From assembly GCA_023375785.1 (NCBI GenBank), contig SZWC01007331.1, positions 57,976 through 115,605 on the forward strand: a stretch of 57,630 bases of DNA, read 5' to 3'. The position numbers were made by a program, and so were the translations under genes. The notes below the pieces were generated by a model, which saw only the letters and a list, made by a program, of their open reading frames with translations, searched no databases and was not told where the DNA came from. This document shows positions 22,396 through 33,029 of the stretch, piece by piece (within the stretch, counting starts at the first letter, position 1; each line of letters starts with the position of its first letter). The DNA comes from Penium margaritaceum. Lineage: Eukaryota > Streptophyta > Zygnematophyceae > Desmidiales > Peniaceae.

Positions 22396-23031
22396 TGAGA
22401 AGATGCAAAGAAGCTTCCTAGCAACACTCCCGTTGACCAGGCGTCAGTGCCTGATCAGACGGTGACAAGAGTCACAGGTCGTGCACACAACGGCAAGAGT
22501 TTGGCTAGGGGACACAAGGCAAAGTGTCTGAATGCTTCAATAGCATTTGCAGAGAGAGATAACAAATGACAGGTCCATGGCTTAAACACCTGCCACGGGG
22601 CAAAGCGGGTGTTGCACGCGGCGGTCCAAGAGCTGTCCTAAAACCGGCCCAAAACCACTGTTTTGGCCATAACTCTGCGCACACATGTCAGAATGCTACG
22701 CCGTCTGAACCTAGACGTGCGGGATCACAAGATGGACGCTACGACTGGTCACATGCATGCATCCATCATCAGACGGTGGACACGCAATGCAAAAATATGC
22801 AAATCGGGCTCATGGCCAGTCCGCCGAAAAGACTCATGCGGGCTGCAGAGAAACAACAGGGAGTCCCGGCAGTGTCCGGGGCTCTGGAACGGTAGTCGGC
22901 CAGCTCCAAGCTGGTAGTCCACCGCCCATCGTCCCTCCGATGTCACCAGGGCCCGCCTCAGGGATCTGCACGAGTATGGACACGGCATAGTGGTCACAGT
23001 AGACTATACAAGAACGGCACAAATCACAACA
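22396..23031 (-). repeat. 5' LTR of element C (636 bp)
   Basis: It has TG at 22396 and CA at 23030-23031. It shares most of its sequence with the A LTR and has CCGTT at 22430-22434, the site corresponding to the B insertion in the other LTR. GTGAC follows. Confidence 0.93.
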
Positions 23032-23269
23032 GTGACAGTGCTTGCCGGCGGCACGACTACCGAGGAGATCTGCCGATGGAGCTGAGCATGAAAGAGGGAG
23101 GAGGCTCTAACAAACTGCGTGTGGGCCTTAGCATACATCGGCTCCACCGGATGACACTCCATCATTATCGTATCTCGCTGTGAATCCTTTGCACGTTGAT
23201 GTACACAAGCTAGGAGGACACATCGGAGTACAAGTGAGAGATGTGAGACAAAAACCGACACCTTCCACC
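23032..23269 (-). pseudogene. Fragment homologous (inverted) to 27100-27290; possible RNase H tail
   Basis: This spacer lies between C and D. Read on the minus strand it encodes a stretch with CVHQRAKDSQRDT, ECHPVEPM and FHAQLHRQIS. The plus-strand stretch at 27100-27290 encodes the matching VHWRADD-RRDS, ECCPVEQ and QLHRQVS. Conservation is clearer in protein than in DNA, so both were once coding. The pattern loosely resembles the end of Copia RNase H, but I do not recognise it firmly. Confidence 0.5.
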
Positions 23270-23778
23270 TGAGAAACTTCCTACAAGTTGCCTGATTAGA
23301 CTGCCTACACACCGTGTGTGATACCAAGCGCGAAACGGCAAGGGTCTAGTCACACGAGGCACACACGCGTCAGGTGCTTGTCCACTGAAAGCACATACAA
23401 GGAGAGGTACACAAATCAGCCACACACACATAAAAAGGGGTGACCACTCTCGTTTCGCACCACACACTAGGGTAGCGTTTCGCTATGCCTCAGCTAGCCA
23501 CAGAACGGAAACAATCACAACTCAGTGCCAACATATTGGAATCAGGAACCGTCTGAATGGCTAGAACCAGCGTGTGAAGCACTTTAACCCTAAAGCAAGC
23601 ACAGACAGAGATGCTGCACCCCAGTGCACGAGGTCGAACCCCTCACGGGCTCTACTCCTTAAGGTGCCCCTTAGCGCCAACAAAGCCCAGCCGCTGTCGG
23701 GCCCACCTAAGGCATCTGCATGTGGATGGACATGAGCCGACAGGTCACAGTACTCCGTGAGGGCACCCACCAACAACA
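23270..23778 (-). repeat. 3' LTR of element D
   Basis: It starts TGAGAAACTTCC and ends CAACAACA. It aligns with 26118-26627 along its whole length, with moderate divergence. Confidence 0.93.
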
Positions 23779-23787
23779 GTCCCCCAT
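23779..23787 (-). promoter_or_regulatory. Polypurine tract of element D
   Basis: ATGGGGGAC on the minus strand, beside the 3' LTR. Confidence 0.75.
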
Positions 23788-23944
23788 GACCGAATGGCAA
23801 ATACAAGTCCATGCACGGGCACACACTAAGGGCAGCCACGAGGAACACAGAGGACAAGGGACAGAAAAAAACGAACAGAGACCAAGATTACTATACATGT
23901 TCAGAACGCATCATGGGCAAGGCAAAGACCAACAGCACAAACAC

Positions 23945-24165
23945 CCTCGTGGAACTTCCGACTACCAAGTGTCTTTGTGAAGAAATCATCTTTGTGATCG
24001 TTCGTGCCAACCCAGGCGATCTCAACCTCGCGCTGCTACACTAGGCCACGGACAAAGTGGTACTCAATGCCTATGTGCTCTGTGCGAGCATGGAAGACGG
24101 CGGAGTTCTGAGCGATGGCGTGAGCACTCTAGTTGTCGTAGCGCAGCACAACAAGAGGAACGGTG
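23945..24165 (-). pseudogene. pol: D: RNase H C-terminal remnant
   Basis: It aligns with 660-890 of A. Recognisable minus-strand pieces are RTEHIGIEYHFVRGL, the WVGTND block and FFTKTLG. The start of RNase H and everything before it are missing. The sequence passes at about 24165-24190 into gag, marking the deletion junction. Confidence 0.8.
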
Positions 24166-24189
24166 AACATGGCGGTAGATGGTGAACAT

Positions 24190-24770
24190 GGCTGCTTACC
24201 GCTCAGCGACGCCTAGCATGATAGTGGTGAGTGCGCCCAGCTAAGTGGGGGCCAGTGTCCCCAACCGGGTGTAGAGGTGCATGGCCCAGTGCCAGTACTC
24301 AGTTGGAGACTACGACTCACCCTGGCGGAGCGAGTTGAAGTCCCTGACACGCTGGGCACGGGTGGCTACTGTCTCACCCTCTAGAAAGGTGAGGGCTATG
24401 TCCCAGGCACCGCAAGGATCAGCGCCTGTACCGCTGATGTAGTCCCCGACAAAGGGAGTGTAGTCCAGGACGGAATCCTCGGGGACAACCATGGTCAGGC
24501 CATGCACGGCGCGGCAAGCCATCGCACACTGGTGGGGATCATCGGTTTGGTACCGATTGTGGTTGTACAACCAAACCCCTTCCGCCTTCGCCCACAGGTC
24601 AAAGCGCATGCACGAGGCATCAAAGCCATCCGTGGAGGAGTAATGTGGTGGTGGAGTGTCACTTGAGAGGCCACCCGTGGGCGGGCTTTGTCCCTCCCTA
24701 CGACTGTTGTGACGCGCTGCGCCACCTCCGGAGCGTCCTATATGTCCATAGTGGTGCTAGTAGGCACNGA
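24190..24770 (-). pseudogene. gag: D: gag capsid core
   Basis: Open at 24310-24609: MRFDLWAKAEGVWLYNHNRY, GTGADPCGAWD and RVRDFNSLRQGES match the capsid cores of A, B and C. The C-terminus continues to about 24190 with stops. No zinc knuckle is seen. The N-terminal part is duplicated across the N at 24768. Confidence 0.85.
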
Positions 24771-24935
24771 AGCGCATGCACGAGGCATCAAAGCCATCCG
24801 TGGAGGAGTAATGTGGTGGTGGAGTGTCACTTGAGAGGCCACCCGTGGGCGGGCTTTGTCCCTCCCTACGACTGTTGTGACGCGCTGCGCCACCTCCGGA
24901 GCGTCCTATATGTCCATAGTGGTGCTAGCAGGCAC
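24601..24935. repeat. About 167-bp direct duplication across single N at 24768
   Basis: Copy 1 (24601-24767) and copy 2 (24769-24935) are nearly identical and flush with the N. A probable unmerged contig overlap inside D gag. Confidence 0.85.
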
Positions 24936-24939
24936 GCCT

Positions 24940-26105
24940 TGCTCCCTTGGAGCATCTGCCTACTATCCGTCGTGCTCCTTGTCGTCATTAGAAGCCGCGC
25001 TGAGGGACTCATCTATGTATTCATTGTCCGCTGCCACACGCTCCATGCACGGCATGCCTCCACGTGACTGCTGGCGCGCCCGTGGTGTCCGCTGAATGAC
25101 GACCTGCTGTGACAGTAGCTTGAGGGCCTGGTGCATGTCCAACAGACTTGATCAGATGTTGTTTTGTTCATCGATTAGCCTGGGGATTACACAAGTGCGT
25201 GGACTGGTGGCGCGACTCTCGCTCGCTGTGTCCAATGCCTGCAACGGAGGCGATCACGTCCATGCTGGCCTCCCCTATCCCCGCCGTCTGTGACGCCTTG
25301 GGTGGCATGACTGCGCTACTGTTGCTGATGTCGGCTTCTGACAGCTGCTGCTGGCCGTTGCCGTCACCGCCACCAACACTGCTATTTGTGGCTGTTCGTT
25401 GTTGCCGCTCATGCTCATGCTGTTGCTATCGCTCCTGTTGCAGCTGTGGTTGCCCCTGGTGCTCTGGTGGTCAAGGCCTTAGTTGCGGTGACTGCTGCTG
25501 CCGCCGCCGCTGTTGCCACCGCTGCCGTCGCTGTCGTTGTTGCCGCTGCCATAGCTGCTGCTTCTGCCGCCATTGCCGCCGTAGCTGCCATAGCCACCGC
25601 TGCCGCCATCGTCGCCGCCGCCGCCGCTGTCGTCGCTGCACTTGCCGCTGCCGCTGCTGCTCGGCGGTGCCAAGCACACTGCCTACCGGCCAGCCACCTG
25701 CCAGACGTCGCTCGTCTGCCGCCGGCCGCCGTCCACAGCCGGCCAGCCACCTGCCGCCGCCCGCTGCTCGCTGCCCGCCAGCTGGCGCCGGCCGGTCAAT
25801 GCCGGCCGGGCGCTGCGGCTGCCCGCTTCGCGCTGGCCGCCGGTAGCTACCCGAAACCACTGCCCGCGGCTTGCTGGCGAGCAGCTTGTCGGCCCTGCCC
25901 GCTGGCTCGTTGGTCGTGGGGTGCGGCCTGTGACATGGCAGCATGGGTCACGCCCCTCAACCACAGCTGCCATCGCTCGCGCTGATGCTGCTGCTGTCGC
26001 TGTCGCTGGCGCTCGCGTCACGTCGTCGTGACGCGATGAGTGGTGGCTCCTCCCTGGACCGGTGCTGCGTCCCTCCTGCGCGGCCAGGCAAGAGCTGTCT
26101 CGCAT
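24940..26105 (-). other. D: gag N-terminus remnant and GC-rich leader
   Basis: From about 25320 to 25680 the sense strand is GCAGC/GGCGGC-type triplets. From 25680 to 25930 it is rich in GCCGGC and GGCCGG palindromic steps. It resembles the triplet leaders of A and C combined with the palindrome-rich leader of B. The long open frames across it are Ala- or Arg/Cys-rich and compositional. Confidence 0.6.
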
Positions 26106-26117
26106 GCTCTGATACCA
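26106..26117 (-). promoter_or_regulatory. Primer-binding site of D (tRNA-iMet 3' end)
   Basis: TGGTATCAGAGC on the minus strand, directly beside the LTR at 26118. Confidence 0.95.
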
Positions 26118-26627
26118 TGAGAAACTTCTTGGAAGTTGCCTGATTAGACTGTCTACCAACTGTGTGTGATACCAAGCGGGAAACGGCAAGGGTCCAGTCA
26201 GACCACGCACACATGCGTCAGGTGCTTGGCCACAGAAAACACATGCAAGGAGAGCTACACAAATCATCCACACACACATAAATAGGGGCGATTGGTCTCG
26301 GTTCGCAACACACACTAGGGTAGCGTTTCGCTATACCTCAGCTAGCCACAAAACGGAAACAGTTCCAACCTGAGTGCCAACATATCGAAATCAGGTGCCG
26401 TCTGAACGGCTAGAACCAGAGTATGAAGCACTACAAGCCTGCAACAAGCATAAACAGAGATGCTGTACCCCAGTGCAGGCCGTCGAGCCCCTCACAAGCT
26501 CCACTCCTCACAGTGCCGCCGAGCGCTAGCACAGCCCGGCCGCCGTCGGACCCACCTCAAGCATGTGCACGTGGATGGACATGAGCCGACAGGTCACAGT
26601 GCTCCATGAGGGCTCCCACCAACAACA
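26118..26627 (-). repeat. 5' LTR of element D (510 bp)
   Basis: TG at 26118, CA at 26626-26627, then the CCACC duplication. An A/T box (CATAAATAGG on plus) lies at 26277-26286. Confidence 0.93.
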
Positions 26628-26673
26628 CCACCCTCTTGGTCTCTCTCTCATCCCTCACTCCTTTCCTCCCTCC

Positions 26674-26960
26674 NNNNNNNNNNNNNNNNNNNNNNNNNNN
26701 NNNNNNNNNNNNNNNNNNNNNNNNNNNNNNNNNNNNNNNNNNNNNNNNNNNNNNNNNNNNNNNNNNNNNNNNNNNNNNNNNNNNNNNNNNNNNNNNNNNN
26801 NNNNNNNNNNNNNNNNNNNNNNNNNNNNNNNNNNNNNNNNNNNNNNNNNNNNNNNNNNNNNNNNNNNNNNNNNNNNNNNNNNNNNNNNNNNNNNNNNNNN
26901 NNNNNNNNNNNNNNNNNNNNNNNNNNNNNNNNNNNNNNNNNNNNNNNNNNNNNNNNNNNN
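26674..26960. other. Scaffold gap (287 N)
   Basis: It lies between a pyrimidine-rich tract (26631-26673) and a pure (TC)n tract, so the missing sequence is probably microsatellite. Confidence 0.9.
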
Positions 26961-27079
<119 letters not shown>

Positions 27080-27099
27080 TGTTGGTTCCTTCTGACATC

Positions 27100-27290
27100 T
27101 CTCGTTGTGCTCTTTTGTATCCTCCCGGCTCGTGTACATTGGCGCGCAGATGACTGACGGCGAGACTCGACGCTGCTTGAGTGTTGTCCGGTGGAGCAAA
27201 CACACGGTGAGGACTACATGCAATGTACTGGAGCCTCCTTCCTGTGAAGACATACTCAGCTCCATCGGCAGGTCTCCCTGGTGATCGGGC
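27100..27290 (+). pseudogene. Plus-strand homologue of the 23032-23269 fragment
   Basis: It encodes VHWRADD, ECCPVEQ, CTGASFL and QLHRQVSLVIG with stops between. It aligns in order with the minus-strand reading of 23032-23269. Together with the intervening D and (TC)n tract this makes a diverged inverted pair about 4 kb apart. Identity as an RNase H tail is tentative. Confidence 0.5.
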
Positions 27291-28140
27291 CGCTGGTGGT
27301 TACAACAACTGCGGATGATGTTTGCATGTGTCCAGTGCTGGAACCAACTATGCCATTGCGTCTGGAGCGTCCTACTTCACTTAGGATCCAAACCTCATGT
27401 TAGCGTGGCCTTGTTGTCACCAAGGACTAGTGTAGGCGCTACCTGGATTTGTGCACCCATAACTCCTTGTTGCTCTTTTTCTAGCTGATTCTCACTGTAC
27501 GACTGTATTTGCAATGTCAGTATTATGGTATGGTCCAGTTTTCACGCAAAACGGATGACCCCCGGGATTTTGGCCGTCGGCCACCTAGCAGGGCTCACCA
27601 AGAAAACCTGCCAGCCTCAAAATTGAGCTGTTTTCTGATTGGCTGGTGAACTGAGTAAGGAGCTTGCGTAGGCTAATTCTTGGGGGTTCTCCCACTGTGT
27701 CTCATTCTTCATCCTTGATCCATTACTTCCAGTTTTCAGCTGCTTTCAGGCGCCAACACTGACGCACGTATTTCTCAGTAACAAACCCAGAGCACTCAGA
27801 GTTAGACTCGAGAGCGGTAGACTCAGGGGGCATCAGACTAAGCAATGAGTGTGGAAGCCCACACGCTGCATCAGCAATGCTGCTGTCCCAACTTGCTGGC
27901 TAGGAATTCTAGCTTGGAATTAGAGCTAGAGTGTATCAGCGGGAGCAGGAGACTGTCGTACAGGTGCCAGAAAACGCCGGCAAACCTACGTATGCGCCAG
28001 TGCAGGGGAAATGCTGCCGGACATTTGTTTGCAGCATTGACCAGCCTGGTGGCGGTGTCAAAATTTCCCCCACAGCCACCGGGCCAGGGGAAATGGTGTC
28101 GGATGTTTCTTGCAACACAGACCCCCACGCGTGACGCAAG
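27291..28140. other. No gene seen; possible LTR remnant upstream of E
   Basis: This sequence lies just before the E leader, where a 5' LTR would be expected. No TG...CA pair or second copy is visible in the window, and no good PBS. Two related segments (about 27998-28035 and 28082-28120, each with CAGGGGAAATG followed by CGGA) form a weak local repeat. Small ORFs show no known domain. Confidence 0.4.
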
Positions 28141-29500
28141 GAGGTGAGCGGCCAACGATGTCACGCACCACGACAAAGATGCACGTCGCGACATCAACCA
28201 GGTCGAAGTGTTCTTGAAGCAACAACAGCAACAGAAGCTTACAACAACAGCGAGTAGTGGCAGAAGTAGCCAACAATAGTTGTGCACAGCAGCAACAGCC
28301 GGCAGTAGCAACAGCTCGCGCCAGCTTGCAGCTGCAGTAGCCCGCAACAACAAGTAGCAGTAGCTCACAACAATAGCAATGCACAGCAATAGCGAGTAGC
28401 AGTAGCAACAGCCAGCCATAGCAGCAGCAAAATCAACTAGCTAGAAAGCAGCAGCTAGCAACAGCCTGTAGCAGCTAGCTCTAGTAGTTGTAGCAGCGAC
28501 CAGTAGTAGCTTGCTGTAGGTGCAAGTGCTTGGTGCCCGTTGTCCACAACGAGCAACAAACTCGCAGCTCACATTCCGTAGCAAGCTGCAAGTATTGAGC
28601 AGGGAGCTAGCTGCTCGCAGTACGCGGCTTGCTACGAGCAGCAAGATTGCTGTGACGACCAAGAGAAAAGAATGGACAAAAAATCCCCCACCCCACAAAT
28701 GGCTCTACAACGGCTGTAGCTACCACCAAAGCTGTAGCAGCAGCCATAGCAGCTGCAATAGAATGCAGCAACTCAGTAGTAGCAGTAGCGGCAGTTGTTT
28801 CTATTGTAGCAGCAAACAAAACAATAGTATCGACAACACAACTCTAGCAGTAGCAAAAGCCACTGCTGCAACAATAGCCATAGCAGCAGCTGCACCAGAC
28901 CACCAGTAGCAGTAGCAACAGCAGCTGCAGCAGTTGCAGCCGCCATCCTACAGCTGACAAAGCAGCGGCTCCAGTTATAGCTGCTCCTGACATCAGCAAT
29001 TCTTAGGTGATGTCACTATTGACGTCATTGCTGAAATCACCAAAGAAAAAATCTACAGCTGCAAATCTGCAGATAACGCAACAACGGGTGCTAACGTCAA
29101 CCATCTTAGGCTGACATCACTATTGATGTCACTGTTGATATCAACAGCATAAAAAAAAGGAACAAGGAGGGTCAACAAAACACAATGGCTGACAGCCCCA
29201 GTGGGGAGGAGTCCTCCTCTGTTTGAGGGACCCCTAGCCCCCCTTTCCTACAGCAGTTGTAGCAGCTATAGCAACAGCAACAGCAACAACTACAAAAGCA
29301 GCAGTAGTAGCAGCAACAGCAACAGTAGTAGTAGTAGCTGTCAACGGGCCTCGTCCCCAGCTTAACCAATCTACTTGCCGCCATTCAGCAATAGCTTGTC
29401 GCACTGACACAACAACTTGCAGCACTACAGCCGTTGGCATCACATACACACACCAGTGCCCCGCCGTTGTTCATTCCTCCTAGGCATGCTAGCCCCACTA
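28141..29500 (+). other. E: CAG/AGC-rich leader
   Basis: From 28200 to 28960 and 29250 to 29345 the plus strand is dominated by AGCAGC, AGTAGC and CAACAG triplets. In between (about 28980-29160) are short repeats of a TGACGTCA/TGATGTCA type. This matches the leaders of A and C, but in plus orientation. No convincing gene. Confidence 0.65.
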
Positions 29501-29579
29501 TGTCTGCTGCCACGCATTATAAGGTGCGGCAGCAGACCCAGCGCTTGCGGCAGATACTTTCCTCAGTCCTTGGCCCCAC

Positions 29580-30420
29580 TCTGAAGCCACACGCAGGCAA
29601 AAGGACTTTGAGACCCCGCCCTCGCCGCTTCAGGCCGGCGAACAGTTCAAGAGCTGGGAACTGAGCTTCCGCATTTGGGCACAAGGGGAGGGCTTGTTGG
29701 CCTACTATACTCTTCCGTACGACTCTACCTAGGCCAACCAGCTATATGATGCTGGTCGCGCAGTACACGCCTTTTTCCTAATCGCTCCTCCGAGATCACG
29801 CCTATCCATAGAGCCCTTCCTTGGTAACTTGACCACTGGTAGGACACTAAACCCTGTAGCCGTATGGCACGCCCTCACCCATACCCATCACCCATGTAGC
29901 GAGGTTGAGACCAGTTGTTTGCTGCAGGAGCTCAACTCCCTGTACATGGGGGAGATTGAGACAGTCACCTCCTAGTAAAAGCGGGCTAAGGAAATCCCTC
30001 GTCGCCTAGGCACCTTTGCTCCACCCCCTTTGGCCGCACTCTTGACCATCAAGCATGGTGCCACCGATGCGTATGTCGACATCTTTGTCCATTACACCTA
30101 AGACGTCCTCTCTAACACGGCGGCCCACGACACCCAGATGCCCTGGGCATACGAGCTTTTCCTCATGATTGAGGAAGCTCGTTTGGAGTCATACATCTAG
30201 CACACAGAGGCCCTCGCCTCCCTTGCCGTCACCTTTGTAGTTGTTTCTTCCCTTTAGAAGCTACATCCACTAGCTCCTAATAATCAGGGAAGAAGAGGCG
30301 CAAGGGTAAGAAGAGCAAGGGACAACAGCAACAGTAAAAGCAGCCGACCGGATCCAGTGGTGGTGGCTTAATCTGCCATAGTCCTGGCCAGCAAGGACAC
30401 GGGTGGTACAGGTGCCCATT
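29580..30420 (+). pseudogene. gag: E: gag with degenerate zinc knuckle
   Basis: KDFETPP, SWELSFRIWAQGEG, EPFLGNLTTG and LLQELNSLYMG align with the C capsid core (KDFETPLP, ILFHIWATSEG, FRPFLGEP). The knuckle at 30374-30415 reads CHSPGQQGHGWYRC. It has the canonical CX2CX4HX4C spacing, unlike A-C, but Pro replaces the second Cys. Several in-frame TAG/TAA codons interrupt it, one at a position that is Gln in relatives. Confidence 0.8.
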
Positions 30421-30989
30421 ACCGATGGACGAGGCACGCACCATCGCTACCATGCATCGCCAGCGTGAGCACCGTCTTGCCTCTGCCACCGTAGCTGTCG
30501 CCGGCCTTGATCCCTCCACCCCGTCCAACGGCTACACTCCTCCGACAGCCACACCGGTCCCACCGTTACCAGATCCGTAGCAACATCATCCGTAGCCATC
30601 AACACCGTGGTTTCCATCAGCGGTGCAGTCCTCCTCCTATCTCAGCTCCGGCGCTGCCACTCCATACTCGGTCTACACTCCCGGACTGTCCACCTATGAG
30701 CGTTAGCTGGAGTAGTTCATCGTGCTCCAACTTGGCCTGCCTCTCCCTCCCCCTCAAGGAAGTGCAAGTTGCGTCCCCTCCTGCCTGTCTGCTCTGCCGT
30801 GCATGACTGAGACTGAGCTTTGGTCATGTCCTGCCTCCTTATCAGTTTCTTCGTCTCCCGTGTTGTCTTCTGCCCCTCTCTGTGACAACGTCGCATGGCT
30901 TGAGGATTGGCAGTCGCGGTTTGCGCCGCCGTCCACAGCGTCCGTGTCTCTTGCATGCTGCCATGTGACTATAAGTGATCTGGCGACAA

Positions 30990-31440
30990 CAGTCTAGGAC
31001 CCTGCCGAGACCTGGATCATCGGCTCTGGGGCCACGCATCACATGACGACCTCTCACAAGGCCTTCAGTATGCTTGGTCCTATTGCCGATATGTCTGGTG
31101 TTCGGACGGGCTGAGGACACGTATTGCCTGTCCGCGGCGTTGGCGTTGTTTGTTTTCGTGGACCTGCTAGTGATGTGTTCATAAATGATGTCCTCTTTGT
31201 TTGAGGTCTTGAGCTCAGCCTCTTTTCTGTCACTGCCCTTGACCGCATGAGCATGGATAGTCTGCATTGACGTGACGTTGGCACTGTGTTGTTGTGTCAT
31301 CCGTCCGGTCTTATCGTTCTGCACGCCATCGCTCGTGGCAACCTGTGGCATGTTCCTCATCTGTCCTTTGCTCCCTCTATCCCCTCCTTGTCGACCACCA
31401 TAAGCCATGTGTTTATCAGTAGCACACTCTCATAGCAGCA
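30990..31440 (+). pseudogene. pol: E: protease with lost catalytic Asp
   Basis: WIIGSGATHHMT replaces the expected WIIDSGATHHMT: codon GGC at 31022-31024 is Gly where the catalytic Asp should be. INDVLFV and GLELSLFSV, the second protease block, follow after a stop. One A-to-G change explains the loss. Confidence 0.85.
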
Positions 31441-32345
31441 CGCATGTTTCTTGCACCGCTGCCTTTACCACGACCACTCTACTGCCATCGATAGCATGCT
31501 CTGCACCGAGTCGTCCAAGGGCCTTGACCCAGACTCCTTCCCTTGGCCGTGCCTAACGGAGTGCATTGATTGCGCTCAGGGTAAGATGCACTGGTCATCA
31601 TACCCTAGGACTTTCTCCCATGCGTCCGCCCTCTTTGACCTTGCCCATTCCGATGTCATGGGTCCTCTCCCTACTGAGGCCGTCAGGGAGCATGGACGCT
31701 ACGTCCTCACCCTCACTGATTACTGCTCTCGCTACTGATGGGTCTTCTCCCTTTGACAGAAAAGTGATGTCACTCCCGCCATTCAAGACAAGCTTGTCCG
31801 TGCAAAGCGCAAGTGTGGTTGGCTTCTTCTTCGGTTTTGCTCTGATTTTGATTGCGAGTACATGAGAGAGACCACAACGTTTCTCGCCTCCCACGATATC
31901 CACCGCGAGACGTCGCCGGCTTACACATCAACCTAGAACGGCATCTTCGAGCGGTGGAGCCGTACTATGGTTGACACCGTCCACATAATGCATGTGGAGT
32001 CTGGCCTCTCCGATGGCTTCTAGTTCGAAGCCATGGCCTACATGACGTGGGTCTGGAACCAAATTCCTTACAACCCTCCTCCGCACCAATCCACGCTGTA
32101 CCCGCATTGGTGCGGTCAGCGGGCTGACCTGTGCCCAGATCACGTCTCGGGCTGTGTGGCCATTGTGTGGCTACGTGCCCCACAGCAGGGCGGCAAGCTC
32201 ACCCCTCGCGGACGTCCTTGCACCTTCTTTGGTATCTCCCATCAGTCTAAGGCCTGGCACACCTAGGATCCCTCTCGGGACTGCATTATCAAGCTCCACA
32301 ATACCCTCTTCCTTGAAGAGCTGTTTCCTCGCGACCTCGTTCGCT
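31441..32345 (+). pseudogene. pol: E: integrase (nonsense-interrupted)
   Basis: Recognised in order: CFLHRCLYH, CIDCAQGKMHWSSYP, LAHSDVMGPLP (first acid), RYVLTLTDY, the FCSDFDCEYM block (second acid), NGIFERWSRT (third acid), TWVWNQIPYN and SKAWHT-stop-DPSRD. Stops include TAG at the Gln of QNG and at the Trp of the final WDP, plus TGA at an Arg. The catalytic acids remain. Confidence 0.85.
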
Positions 32346-32399
32346 CCAGCTCGTCGATGTCCCTCTTGCTGCATGGGCGAGTGGTGAGTCCGTCCTCCG

Positions 32400-32960
32400 T
32401 CTTGCGGCTTCCGGGCGACACATCACCCGGTCCCTCAGGGCGAGCACCCCCAACCTTGTCTGCTAGTCCCTATGAGCTGGTAGCCCTTTTCGTGTCCGCT
32501 GAATCCTTTATGCCGGTAGCCCTGTCCGAGTCTGCTAGTCCCTCAGGACAGGCAGCCCGTGTCGCGTCTACGGGCTCCTCCGCGCCGGCAGCCCTGTCGA
32601 AGTCTGTTGGTCCCTTTGGGCCAACAACCCCCACCCGCGTCCGCTGACCCCTCTGTGTCGGCCGGCCCATCGGAGTTTGTTGGTCCCTCCGGGCCGCCAC
32701 ACCCGTCTGTGTCCAGTGGCCCCTCTGGGCCGACAACGTCGGTCGTGTCCGCTAGCCCCTCCTAGCCGGCAGCTCCAGTCGAGTCAACTGGCCCACCCAA
32801 GCCAGCAGCCCCAATCGCATTTGCTACACCCTCCGCGCTGGCAGCCCCATCCACGTCCGCTGGTCCCTCCGAGCCAGCAGCCGCGTCCGCCTCCGCTAGC
32901 ACCTCACACTCGGTGCCATCTCCTACTCTACCGCGCTACATGCGTGGCCCAGGCGGCAGT
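32400..32960 (+). repeat. E: degenerate tandem repeat in the integrase-RT linker
   Basis: Units of roughly 45-55 bp share a core like GTCCGCTGGTCCCTC followed by GCCGGCAGCCC. In protein this gives a recurring Ser-x-Gly-Pro-Ser-x-x-Ala-Ala-Pro pattern. There are about eight to ten units by eye, diverged, with several stops. Confidence 0.65.
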
Positions 32961-33029
32961 CTTCAACCCATGCTATGAGTGAGTATGCAGAACGCCACAC
33001 CGCGCCCTGTGACGACTTTTCCCCCGTCG

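Larger units (their letters stand above)
15841..23031 (-). mobile_element. Copia LTR retrotransposon C (family 1)
   Basis: This minus-strand Copia element has a complete 5' LTR at 22396-23031. Its 3' LTR remnant is at 15841-16442, the outer end of which lies beyond B. Protein and LTR sequences are close to A. The LTR pair is visibly more diverged than that of A, which agrees with C being the oldest layer of the stack. Besides stops it has an integrase/linker deletion of roughly 0.6 kb and a changed RNase H active site. The five bases after its right end are GTGAC; the left partner is outside the window. Confidence 0.92.
23270..26627 (-). mobile_element. Non-autonomous Copia element D with target duplication CCACC
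   Basis: LTRs of 509 and 510 bp (23270-23778 and 26118-26627) have TG/CA ends. CCACC occurs at 23265-23269 and again at 26628-26632, a perfect 5-bp target duplication. PBS and polypurine tract are in place. The inside is short: a tail of RNase H, a gag core and a GC-rich leader. Protease, integrase and RT are absent, so D would have needed proteins from a relative. Confidence 0.93.

Noticed and set aside
25148..26031. Overlapping ORFs of 100-230 codons in the D leader
   Set aside because: Caused by GCC/CTG and GCCGGC repeats lacking stops; no motifs, and several frames are equally open.
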